A stretch of 20,028 nucleotides of DNA. Source: Maccoyibacter sp900556645. Its GTDB lineage: Bacteria > Bacillota > Clostridia > Lachnospirales > Lachnospiraceae. Each line of letters begins with the position of its first letter. Position 1 is the first letter of the stretch. The DNA lies in contig CATWDJ010000033.1 of NCBI GenBank assembly GCA_958349535.1, positions 1 through 20,028 of the forward strand, read 5' to 3'. Below the pieces are notes generated by a model, which worked only from the letters and a program-made list of their open reading frames with translations, searched no databases and was not told where the DNA came from. This document shows positions 1-6,988 of this stretch, piece by piece. The position numbers were made by a program, and so were the translations under genes.

Positions 1-6
1 TATTTC

Positions 7-35
7 TTGTAGTATGTTCATGAAATAATTATAGA
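7..35 (+). promoter_or_regulatory. Candidate sigma-A promoter for the hydrogenase maturation operon
   Basis: TTGTAG at 7-12 and TATAGA at 30-35 are separated by 17 bases, which is the ideal spacing. The -10 keeps TATA and the -35 keeps TTG, so the match is moderate (7 of 12 consensus positions). If it is used, transcription would start near base 42, leaving a leader of about 125 bases before the first gene. The window edge hides anything further upstream, so a more distant promoter cannot be excluded. Confidence 0.35.
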
Positions 36-41
36 ACAAAA

Positions 42-165
42 AAGGCAAAAGAAAACCTACCCCTCAAAGATTGAGGAGCAGGGGAGCTGAAGTGTCGAAG
101 ACACTATTTTTGTGGGCGGGAATCTCGCTTTGCGAAATTCTATTTGAGATAGAAGAAAGGGAAAC
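42..165 (+). promoter_or_regulatory. Hairpin-rich leader upstream of the TM1266-hydE-hydG operon
   Basis: The stretch before the first gene holds several inverted repeats. CCTCAA/TTGAGG pairs at 62-67/71-76. An alternative pairing, CCCCT/AGGGG, lies at 60-64/80-84 and is nearly exclusive with extending the first. AGTGTC/GACACT (91-96/100-105) is followed by ATTTTTG (106-112), so it looks like a short intrinsic terminator placed before the coding region. GAATCTCGC/GCGAAATTC (120-128/132-140) forms a 9-bp stem with one mismatch. This arrangement suggests an attenuated or riboswitch-like leader, but I do not recognise a known riboswitch class. It could also be the terminator of a gene left of the window followed by a plain leader. 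Confidence 0.4.
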
Positions 166-167
166 GT

Positions 168-413
168 ATGGATACAAGACTTGCCAATATAGCCATTGTG
201 GTGGAGAATTCCGAAAGTGTGGAAAAACTGAATCAATTGCTGCATGAATATGGGGATTACGTCATCGGAAGAATGGGAATCCCCCACAAAGAGCGTGGTG
301 TGAATTTTATCAGTGTTGTCATGGATGCACCGCAAAACATCATCAGCAGCCTGTCGGGAAAGCTGGGGATGTTGGAAGGAGTAACCGCAAAAGCGGTCTA
401 TTCCAAAGTGTAA
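168..413 (+). CDS. TM1266-type iron-only hydrogenase system regulator (putative)
   Basis: This 81-residue protein matches in size and sequence style the small ACT/NikR-C-like proteins called 'iron-only hydrogenase system regulator' (TM1266 family). These are found almost always beside hydE/hydG/hydF. Visible features are a beta-strand start (RLANIAIVVEN), a helix (SVEKLNQLLHEYGDYVIGRMGIP), and a second strand-helix-strand half (GVNFISVVMDAPQNIISSLSGKLGM ending in a VTAKAVYSKV strand). This fits a single ferredoxin-like fold with no DNA-binding domain. The ATG at 168 has AAAGGG at 156-161. hydE follows after 35 bases, so the two are probably co-transcribed. The biochemical role of the family is not settled; 'regulator' is a family name, not something shown here. 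Confidence 0.8.
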   Translation: MDTRLANIAIVVENSESVEKLNQLLHEYGDYVIGRMGIPHKERGVNFISVVMDAPQNIISSLSGKLGMLEGVTAKAVYSKV

Positions 414-448
414 TCCCGATAGAGAATGAAAAATGTAAGGAGATAAGC

Positions 449-1489
449 ATGAACTTATTGGAGAAATTAGAGAAAGAGCGAATGCTTACAAAAGACCAAT
501 GGATACAGCTGATTGGCAGCAGAGAGGTTTATGAGAGTCAGGCGGCTGCTCTGGCAAAAAAGATACGGGAAGAACACTTTGGCAATCAGATATATGTCAG
601 AGGATTGATTGAATTTACCAATTATTGCAAAAATGATTGCTATTACTGTGGAATCCGCAGGAGCAATCGCAATGCAGAGCGTTATCGTCTTACCATGGAG
701 CAGATACTGGAATGTACCGATACCGGCTATGAGCTGGGATTCCGAACCTTTGTATTGCAGGGGGGAGAGGATGGCTATTATACCGATGAGAGATTGGAAG
801 AAATCATAAAGGCAATCAAAGAAAAGCATCCTGATTGTGCCTTGACCCTGTCTTTGGGCGAGCGGAGCAGGAAAAGCTATGAGCTGTTTTATCAGGCGGG
901 AGCAGACCGTTATCTGTTGCGGCATGAAACGGCAGATGCAGGTCATTATCAAAGGCTCCATCCCGAAGAAATGTCTTATGAGCACAGAATGAATTGCCTG
1001 AAAGAACTGAAAGCTATCGGCTATCAGGTGGGATGTGGATTTATGGTGGGAAGTCCGGGACAGACAGAGGAAACTTTGGCGGAGGATATGTTGTTTATCC
1101 AAGAATTTCAACCTCATATGGTGGGAATCGGACCCTTTGTTCCCCATCATGAGACGCCTTTTGGCAGGGAGCCGGGAGGTACGGTGGAGGACACCCTGTA
1201 CCTGCTGAGTCTGATTCGGATTTTAGAGCCAACGGTACTTTTGCCGGCAACTACCGCACTGGGAACCATAGACCCCAGAGGACGGGAAAAGGGAATTTTG
1301 GCAGGAGCAAATGTGGTAATGCCCAATCTATCCCCTACCAATGTCCGAAAGAAATATGAACTGTATGACAACAAAATCTGTACGGGAGACGAGGCGGCGG
1401 AATGTCGGAGTTGTTTGTCCAACCGTATGAAAACCATTGACTGTGAGCTGGTAACCCACCGCGGAGATGCACCGGGATGGAACCGATAG
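449..1489 (+). CDS. hydE: [FeFe] hydrogenase H-cluster radical SAM maturase HydE
   Basis: HydE is a radical S-adenosylmethionine enzyme that helps build the [2Fe] subcluster of [FeFe] hydrogenase; in current models it acts on the Fe(CO)2(CN)Cys complex released by HydG. The 346-residue length is normal. The radical SAM cluster motif CxxxCxxC is at C60, C64 and C67 (YCKNDCYYCGIRR). LQGGEDGYYTDE and SLGERS are typical of the BioB/HydE barrel. Near the C-terminus a second cysteine set, C311-x7-C319-x2-C322, matches the optional accessory cluster site described in Thermotoga maritima HydE. The start ATG has AAGGAG about 6 bases upstream. hydG follows after 15 bases. PylB is a relative, but the hydG neighbour and the accessory cysteines favour HydE. 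Confidence 0.96.
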   Translation: MNLLEKLEKERMLTKDQWIQLIGSREVYESQAAALAKKIREEHFGNQIYVRGLIEFTNYCKNDCYYCGIRRSNRNAERYRLTMEQILECTDTGYELGFRTFVLQGGEDGYYTDERLEEIIKAIKEKHPDCALTLSLGERSRKSYELFYQAGADRYLLRHETADAGHYQRLHPEEMSYEHRMNCLKELKAIGYQVGCGFMVGSPGQTEETLAEDMLFIQEFQPHMVGIGPFVPHHETPFGREPGGTVEDTLYLLSLIRILEPTVLLPATTALGTIDPRGREKGILAGANVVMPNLSPTNVRKKYELYDNKICTGDEAAECRSCLSNRMKTIDCELVTHRGDAPGWNR

Positions 1490-1504
1490 AAGGAGGAGAA
1501 GAAT

Positions 1505-2923
1505 ATGTATGATGTAAAATCAAGTAAGGCAGAAGAATTTATTGCCCATGAGGAAGTATTGGCATCCTTGGAATATGGCGAGAAAAACAAGAGTAACTTG
1601 GAAGAAATCGACCGCATTTTGAATAAGGCACGGGAGAAAAAAGGAATCACCCATCGGGAGGCCTTGGTACTTCTGGATTGTGATATTGAGGAGAAAAATC
1701 AAGAGATTTATGCATTGGCAAGAGAGATTAAGGAAGAGTTTTACGGTAACCGTATCGTAATGTTTGCACCGCTGTATCTGTCCAATTACTGCATCAACGG
1801 TTGCGAATACTGTCCGTATCATGCTAAAAATAAGCACATAGCCAGAAAGAAACTGACGCAGGAGGAGATTGTAAAAGAGGTTACTGCACTGCAGGATATG
1901 GGACATAAACGTCTGGCATTGGAGGCAGGAGAAGACCCGGTAAACAATCCGATAGAATATATTTTGGAATGCATTGATACCATTTACAGCATTAAGCATA
2001 AAAACGGAGCAATCCGCCGTGTTAACGTAAACATTGCGGCAACTACTGTAGAAAATTACCGCAAATTAAAGGACGCAGGAATCGGAACATATATCCTGTT
2101 CCAAGAGACCTATCACAAAGAAAATTATGAGAAGCTGCATCCGACGGGACCGAAGCATGATTATGCATACCACACTGAAGCCATGGACCGTGCCATGGAG
2201 GGAGGAATTGATGATGTAGGATTGGGAGTATTGTTCGGATTGAATAACTACCGCTATGATTTTGCGGGAATCATCATGCATGCCGAGCATTTAGAGGCAG
2301 CAAAGGGCGTAGGTCCTCATACCATCAGTGTACCGAGACTCCGCCGTGCTGATGACATTGACCCGGATGTCTTTGATAACGGAATCTCCGATGATTTGTT
2401 TGCAAAAATTGTGGCATGTATCCGAATCGCTGTGCCATACACGGGTATGATTGTTTCCACCAGAGAGTCAGAGGAAACCCGTAAAAAAGTATTGGAGCTG
2501 GGAATTTCTCAGATTAGTGGCGGTTCCAAAACCAGTGTAGGCGGCTATGCCGAAGAGGAACCGGAGGAAGAAAACTCCGCACAGTTTGATGTCAGTGACA
2601 GAAGAACCTTGGATGAGGTAGTCTGCTGGCTGATGGAATTGGGGTATGTACCGAGCTTTTGTACCGCATGTTACCGTGAAGGCAGAACAGGAGACCGGTT
2701 TATGAAGCTCTTAAAGAGCCGTCAGATTGTCAACTGCTGTCATCCAAACGCCCTGATGACTTTAAAGGAATATCTGGAGGACTATGCATCTCCAAAGACA
2801 AAGGAAATCGGAGAGAAACTGATTCAGAAGGAACTGGAAGTAATTACCAATCCAAAGGTAAAAGAAAAAGCAAGGGAATATATCGAGAATATTCACGAAG
2901 GACAGCGGGATTTCCGATTCTAA
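1505..2923 (+). CDS. hydG: [FeFe] hydrogenase H-cluster radical SAM maturase HydG (tyrosine lyase)
   Basis: HydG cleaves L-tyrosine by radical SAM chemistry to p-cresol and dehydroglycine, whose breakdown supplies the CO and cyanide ligands of the H-cluster. The 472-residue length is as expected. The SAM cluster ligands are C96, C100 and C103 (NYCINGCEYCPYH). The C-terminal auxiliary cluster ligands C386, C389 and C412 (FCTACYREGRTGDRF ... VNCCHPN) separate it from ThiH, the thiamin tyrosine lyase, which lacks this tail. The numbering is the same as I recall for the clostridial enzyme. AGGAGG at 1491-1496 sits directly after the hydE stop, so the genes are in one operon. I see no strong terminator after the stop; the next gene appears to have its own promoter. 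Confidence 0.97.
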   Translation: MYDVKSSKAEEFIAHEEVLASLEYGEKNKSNLEEIDRILNKAREKKGITHREALVLLDCDIEEKNQEIYALAREIKEEFYGNRIVMFAPLYLSNYCINGCEYCPYHAKNKHIARKKLTQEEIVKEVTALQDMGHKRLALEAGEDPVNNPIEYILECIDTIYSIKHKNGAIRRVNVNIAATTVENYRKLKDAGIGTYILFQETYHKENYEKLHPTGPKHDYAYHTEAMDRAMEGGIDDVGLGVLFGLNNYRYDFAGIIMHAEHLEAAKGVGPHTISVPRLRRADDIDPDVFDNGISDDLFAKIVACIRIAVPYTGMIVSTRESEETRKKVLELGISQISGGSKTSVGGYAEEEPEEENSAQFDVSDRRTLDEVVCWLMELGYVPSFCTACYREGRTGDRFMKLLKSRQIVNCCHPNALMTLKEYLEDYASPKTKEIGEKLIQKELEVITNPKVKEKAREYIENIHEGQRDFRF

Positions 2924-2939
2924 ACCTGTATATTCTTCC

Positions 2940-2968
2940 TTGATAAGATGTCTATTTTGTGCTATTTT
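2940..2968 (+). promoter_or_regulatory. Probable sigma-A promoter for the coiled-coil protein gene
   Basis: TTGATA (2940-2945) and TATTTT (2963-2968) are separated by exactly 17 bases in the AT-rich gap after hydG. Five of six -35 and four of six -10 positions match consensus. Transcription would start about 35 bases before the next ATG. This supports separating the following gene from the hyd operon. Confidence 0.55.
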
Positions 2969-3010
2969 AGAATAAGTAAAAAGTAAGAACGTCTATGTAG
3001 GGAGAGGGCA

Positions 3011-3760
3011 ATGAGCGTACAGGACAAAGTAGAGAGAACGCTTCGGGAAATGCATGTGCTGTTTTCAAAAAGTGAACCGTACGACAAAGAATCCGGGAAG
3101 GTTATTGTAAATAAAAAAGAAGTCATCGGACTCTTAAATGAGTTAAAAGCAGCAATGAGCGAGATGATGGAAGAGTATGAGATTACAAAGGAGAGCCGGG
3201 ACAGAGGAGAACGTGAAGCACGGAAACACGGAGAAGACATTATCTGGGATGCCAGCCATAAGGCAGAGGATGTCTATGCGGCGTCAGTTATTTATTCAGA
3301 TGAAGCATTGAGCTGTATACAGGAAATTATTCAGAGTGCCAATGATGAGATGGAACAGGTTTTCCGCAACATCAAAAAAGAGATGAAGGCGAAACAACAG
3401 GTGGTTCGGGAGAATCAGTTAGAGCTGAAGGCTTCTCTGGGAGATTTGCGGGATACGAACAAATATCTGAATATCATTGACGAGAGTAATAAGGAGCGGC
3501 AGAGAAAGAAAGAAGCCAAGGAAGCAAAACGTGCAAAACAGAAGGAAGAACCGGCATTTCAGGTGGTAAAACCGGAGATTAAGATTAATCAGGAATATTT
3601 CCAAAAGATGGGGATTCCTCTGGAGGAAACCGCAGTAGAAGAGACAGAAGAAGTCCATGAGATTACTCCGGAAGAAAAAGCAGCACAGGAAATGCAGATA
3701 AAGGTAAATCTGGATGCAGAATATTTCCGCTGGAAAAACGAACAGAAAAAACAAGGCTGA
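3011..3760 (+). CDS. Coiled-coil protein resembling the DivIVA-like/'ATPase' family; function unknown
   Basis: This is a 249-residue, highly charged protein with no membrane segment or signal peptide. Residues about 35-110 (VNKKEVIGLLNELKAAMSEM, then heptad-like KHGEDIIWDASHKAEDVY) resemble the N-terminal coiled coil of small Gram-positive proteins annotated as DivIVA-like or, misleadingly, 'ATPase'. I see no Walker motif, so ATPase activity is not supported. A second coiled coil covers about 110-160, then a Lys/Glu-rich linker. The C-terminal third carries two related short motifs, IKINQEYF (from residue 190) and IKVNLDAEYF (from residue 230), suggesting repeated docking peptides. The ATG at 3011 follows a GGAGAGGG ribosome site. 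It has its own promoter and terminator and is probably monocistronic. A scaffold or envelope/division role is only a guess. Confidence 0.8.
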   Translation: MSVQDKVERTLREMHVLFSKSEPYDKESGKVIVNKKEVIGLLNELKAAMSEMMEEYEITKESRDRGEREARKHGEDIIWDASHKAEDVYAASVIYSDEALSCIQEIIQSANDEMEQVFRNIKKEMKAKQQVVRENQLELKASLGDLRDTNKYLNIIDESNKERQRKKEAKEAKRAKQKEEPAFQVVKPEIKINQEYFQKMGIPLEETAVEETEEVHEITPEEKAAQEMQIKVNLDAEYFRWKNEQKKQG

Positions 3761-3784
3761 TGGGATTTTCCCATCAGTTTTTTG
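3757..3784 (+). terminator. Intrinsic terminator overlapping the stop codon
   Basis: CTGATGGGA (3757-3765) pairs perfectly with TCCCATCAG (3769-3777) across a 3-base TTT loop and is followed by TTTTTTG. The TGA stop of the preceding gene (3758-3760) lies inside the 5' arm. Confidence 0.92.
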
Positions 3785-3785
3785 T

Positions 3786-3821
3786 TTCTTTAAAATTCTT
3801 CAAAATTTCTTAAGAAAATTT
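3786..3821 (+). promoter_or_regulatory. Phased repeats upstream of the response regulator, possible operator
   Basis: Two 10-base direct repeats, TTCTTTAAAA (3786-3795) and TTCTTCAAAA (3796-3805), are followed by a related TTCTTAAGAA (3807-3816). The last lies in a near-palindrome (3802-3821) centred on CTTAAG with one mismatched pair. OmpR-family regulators usually bind direct repeats spaced one helical turn apart, so self-regulation of the downstream operon is plausible. The stretch is very AT-rich, so chance is possible. I found no clear sigma-A promoter between here and the gene; TTGCGG (3820-3825) with CATGAT (3843-3848) is a weak candidate. Confidence 0.3.
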
Positions 3822-3881
3822 GCGGTGTCAAATAGAAAAATACATGATAGAATAAGGAAAAGCAGCCACAAGGAGGGAATT

Positions 3882-4577
3882 ATGGTACAAATATTAGTTT
3901 GTGATGATGACAAAGAGATTGTAGATGCTATTGAAATATATTTGCAGCAAGAAGGGTTTCAGGTATTGAAAGCATACGATGGAGAACAGGCTTTGCAGAT
4001 GTTAGAGCAGCATGAGGTTCAGCTTTTGATTATAGATGTGATGATGCCGAAGTTGGACGGTATCCGTGCCACTTTAAAAATTCGAGAAAACAGCAGCATA
4101 CCGATTATCATTTTGTCTGCGAAGACGGAGGATGCGGACAAGATTCTGGGATTGAACATTGGAGCAGATGATTATCTGAGCAAACCATTTAATCCTTTGG
4201 AACTGGTGGCTAGGGTAAAATCGCAGCTTCGCCGTTATATGCAGTTAGGCAATGCTGTAGAGGATAGTCAGAGTATTTACCGGGTGGGAGGTTTGGAAAT
4301 CAACGATGATCTCAAGGAGGTTACCGTAGATGGGGAGAATATCCGCCTGACACCTATCGAGTACAATATTCTGTTACTTCTGGTAAAAAATGCAGGGAAA
4401 GTATTTCCTATTGAGCAGATATATGAAAGTATCTGGAATGAGGAGGCAGTAGGAGCGGATAATACGGTGGCAGTCCATATCCGCCATATTCGTGAAAAAA
4501 TAGAGATTAATCCAAAAGAACCGAGATACCTGAAAGTAGTCTGGGGAGTGGGTTATAAGATAGAAAAGGATGTGTAA
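3882..4577 (+). CDS. OmpR/PhoB-family response regulator transcription factor
   Basis: The 231-residue protein is a two-component response regulator. The N-terminal receiver domain (about 1-120) shows the acidic pocket D8-D9, phospho-acceptor D52 (LLIIDVMMPKLDG), S79 and K101 (DDYLSKPF). The C-terminal winged helix (about 135-231) shows LTPIEYNILLLLVKNAGKVF, the recognition-helix segment NTVAVHIRHIREKIE, and the final WGVGYKIE hairpin. An in-frame reading extends upstream to 3714, but the ATG at 3882 has a strong AGGAGG at 3871-3876 and starts the receiver domain at the usual place. The kinase gene begins 1 base after its stop, so the pair is translationally coupled. The target genes cannot be told from this window. 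Confidence 0.95.
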   Translation: MVQILVCDDDKEIVDAIEIYLQQEGFQVLKAYDGEQALQMLEQHEVQLLIIDVMMPKLDGIRATLKIRENSSIPIIILSAKTEDADKILGLNIGADDYLSKPFNPLELVARVKSQLRRYMQLGNAVEDSQSIYRVGGLEINDDLKEVTVDGENIRLTPIEYNILLLLVKNAGKVFPIEQIYESIWNEEAVGADNTVAVHIRHIREKIEINPKEPRYLKVVWGVGYKIEKDV

Positions 4578-4578
4578 T

Positions 4579-6864
4579 ATGAAAAACCGTCATTATTCTA
4601 CCGCATCAAAAATAATTGCAGCTATCATACAGCAGATTATGGCTGTTTTATTTGTGATGTTCCTGTTTTTTTTAGTTAATCTGGCAGATAAAAGCATGCT
4701 GGAAATACGGGAAATTGGAACCACAGGGAATAATTTCTTAAGTTCTGAATATTACACTCAGGAATTAAAAAAAACCACCACCGAAGTACAGCATTTAATC
4801 GCATTACAAAAAGAGTTTGAGACAGAGGGGGAATATGACCCGACCAAGCCGATATATGTGAATGCCGACATCTGTTATCAGTTGGGAGATATGATTAGCT
4901 GGGCAGAGGAAGGCTGTAAATATCAGGCAGCAGGCTATCTAAGTCTTGTGGAGGAAAGTTATCCTGCCATGGAGGATGGAGGGTATATTGAGAGATATCT
5001 CAATGGAGAGATTAGCACGGAGGAGGCTATCAGTATCTCTAATTCCATCGAGAAAACCGTGTCGGGAATTACCGAACAGATAAACGATTACAAACGTCTT
5101 GTGAATAAATACGACCTCGAAAAATCCAATGTGTACTACTACTACGAAATGGAATCCGGTCAGGTATACTCCAATTTTATGACAGATTCTGAGGAAATTG
5201 TGGAAGAGCGGTATGGAACAGACAGAAATACGGTTATGTTATTTGGCAATTCCAAAGAGGAAGCCAAAAAGAAAATGGAAAGTTTGGGAAGCTATCTCAG
5301 CTATGATGATCAGGATGTTCGTTTTACTACCAATGTAGAAGGCTTGGAGGAGTATTTTTATAATGATATGAATTATATTACCGGAAATATGGATTCCAAT
5401 TCCGTGCTGATGGTAGGAATTGATACCAGCTTTCCGCAAAAAGACCATTTTTACGAAGCGAGACTTACCTATTATCGGCTTCATCCATGGATTCGTGTCA
5501 GTATGGTAATGGTGGCAGTAGCTTTGGTGGGCTGGATTATTTCCGTCATCTATCTCAGTACGGTTTCGGGAAAAGGCTTCAAAGAGGATGAGATACATCT
5601 GAATTTTGTGGATAAGATGAAGACCGAATTTTTGATTTTTTTGGGAATTCTGTTTCTTGTGGGAAATATCTTTGTGCTGGGAGCAGTTGGAAGTCTGGAA
5701 TGGGAAATGTCCGGCATTATGATTATGGCAGGAAGTCTGGCATTTATCGGAAATGCGATTTTCATGGTACTGTATTTAAGTCTGGTAAGAAGAACCCGTG
5801 CCGGTACCCTGTGGAGCAACAGTATCATTTATGCATTGACGGATTTACTGCAGCAGTTCTATAAAAAGAGAAAAACAACCGGAAGATTTGTATTCTTTTA
5901 TCTGGCAGGGGCGGCTGTTGTGCTGATACTGGCAGCCATGGGTTATTATTATTCTCAACCCCTATTTTTGCTGGTATTGATTTTGGTGATTGCCGCCGCA
6001 GGAGTAGTTCTTTTGAAAGAACAGCTACAGCGTCAGGAGATTATGGATGGAATCGAGGAAATCAAATCAGGAAATCTGGAATTTAAAATTGATACGGAAC
6101 AGCTTACCGGAGTTAATAAAACCTTAAGTGAAGGAATCAATACTCTGGGAGAGGGTCTGGAAAAAGCGGTGGATACCAGTATGAAAAATGAACGGATGAA
6201 GGCAGATTTGATTACCAACGTATCCCATGATATCAAAACACCGCTGACCTCCATTATTAATTATGTAAACCTGCTGGAGAATGAAAATATTGAAGATGAA
6301 AAAATCCGAAACTATATTCACATTCTAAATGAAAAATCTGCTCGGCTAAGACAGTTGACGGAGGATTTGGTGGAAGCCTCCAAAATAAGTTCGGGAAATA
6401 TTACGCTGGAAATGACCAAGATTAATCTGGTGGAGTTGATTTATCAGACCAGCGGAGAATTTAATGAGAAGTTTGAAACCCGGAATCTGACCGTTGTCAC
6501 AAAGCTGCCGAAGGATTCCGTAGTCATTATGGCAGACGGCAGACGGATTTGGAGAGTGTTGGAGAATCTCTACAACAATGTGGCGAAATATGCATTAGAA
6601 GGAACACGGGTCTATGTGGAATTGGATAAACAGGAAGAAAAAGCCGTCTTTTCCATCAAAAATATTTCTTTCAAACCACTGAATATTCCTTCGGAGGAGC
6701 TGACAGAGCGTTTTATCCGGGGAGATGTATCCAGAACCACAGAGGGTAGTGGTCTGGGACTTTCCATAGCACAGAATCTGACCAAACTAATGGGTGGAAA
6801 GTTTGATATTATCTTAGATGGAGATTTATTCAAGGTAACCATTACATTTCCACTTGCTTTTTAA
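4579..6864 (+). CDS. Multi-span membrane sensor histidine kinase
   Basis: This is a 761-residue sensor kinase, the partner of the preceding regulator. A first membrane helix (about residues 11-36) is followed by an extracytoplasmic domain of about 265 residues. Four or five more hydrophobic spans follow (about 302-330, 350-372, 378-402, and 437-480 as two). The H-box phospho-acceptor is H550 (NVSHDIKTPLTS). The N box is around N663/N667 (LENLYNNVAKYA) and the G2 box is GSGLGLS at 723. The G1 box is degenerate: FSIKNIS has N695 where the usual Asp-x-Gly stands, as in a known group of Firmicutes kinases. An in-frame ATG at 4570 also exists, but GAAAAGGA (4563-4570) would overlap it, so I prefer 4579. 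The signal sensed is unknown; the large outer domain suggests an envelope or small-molecule cue. Confidence 0.93.
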   Translation: MKNRHYSTASKIIAAIIQQIMAVLFVMFLFFLVNLADKSMLEIREIGTTGNNFLSSEYYTQELKKTTTEVQHLIALQKEFETEGEYDPTKPIYVNADICYQLGDMISWAEEGCKYQAAGYLSLVEESYPAMEDGGYIERYLNGEISTEEAISISNSIEKTVSGITEQINDYKRLVNKYDLEKSNVYYYYEMESGQVYSNFMTDSEEIVEERYGTDRNTVMLFGNSKEEAKKKMESLGSYLSYDDQDVRFTTNVEGLEEYFYNDMNYITGNMDSNSVLMVGIDTSFPQKDHFYEARLTYYRLHPWIRVSMVMVAVALVGWIISVIYLSTVSGKGFKEDEIHLNFVDKMKTEFLIFLGILFLVGNIFVLGAVGSLEWEMSGIMIMAGSLAFIGNAIFMVLYLSLVRRTRAGTLWSNSIIYALTDLLQQFYKKRKTTGRFVFFYLAGAAVVLILAAMGYYYSQPLFLLVLILVIAAAGVVLLKEQLQRQEIMDGIEEIKSGNLEFKIDTEQLTGVNKTLSEGINTLGEGLEKAVDTSMKNERMKADLITNVSHDIKTPLTSIINYVNLLENENIEDEKIRNYIHILNEKSARLRQLTEDLVEASKISSGNITLEMTKINLVELIYQTSGEFNEKFETRNLTVVTKLPKDSVVIMADGRRIWRVLENLYNNVAKYALEGTRVYVELDKQEEKAVFSIKNISFKPLNIPSEELTERFIRGDVSRTTEGSGLGLSIAQNLTKLMGGKFDIILDGDLFKVTITFPLAF

Positions 6865-6901
6865 GAGGGTATTTATTATAATTTTTCATGGAAATAGAGT
6901 G

Positions 6902-6930
6902 TCGACGGTGGCCTTCCACCGTCGATTTTC
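6902..6930 (+). terminator. Intrinsic terminator after the two-component operon
   Basis: A perfect 10-bp GC-rich stem, TCGACGGTGG (6902-6911) with CCACCGTCGA (6916-6925), has a CCTT loop and is followed by TTTTC. The U-tract is short but the stem is strong. The remaining 58 bases before the next gene contain no promoter I would defend; ATGACA (6934-6939) lacks a -10 at proper spacing. Confidence 0.88.
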
Positions 6931-6988
6931 TGTATGACAGGAAAGAGCAATATACATTTCAAGTTATAAATATAAAGGAGGTTCCTAT

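Noticed and set aside
57..335. Minus-strand open frame over the leader and first gene
   Set aside because: It lies antisense to the TM1266-type gene and shows no protein family pattern; the stem-loops better explain this region.
467..1150. Long minus-strand open frame of 227 codons across hydE
   Set aside because: It is fully antisense to a gene with diagnostic HydE motifs and has no recognisable domain.
1505..2923. ThiH (thiamin biosynthesis tyrosine lyase) as an alternative to HydG
   Set aside because: The C386/C389/C412 auxiliary cluster tail and the hydE neighbour identify HydG.
3714..3881. In-frame upstream extension of the response regulator
   Set aside because: It overlaps the previous gene's end and the terminator hairpin, has no ribosome site, and adds 56 residues before a complete receiver domain; the ATG at 3882 has AGGAGG.
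4570..4578. Alternative kinase start three codons upstream
   Set aside because: The only ribosome-like site (AAAAGGA) overlaps this ATG; spacing suits the ATG at 4579.
6934..6962. Promoter for the aconitase-family gene
   Set aside because: ATGACA is a good -35, but the bases 17 downstream (TTTCAA) are not a -10, and TATAAA at 6965-6970 is 25 bases away.
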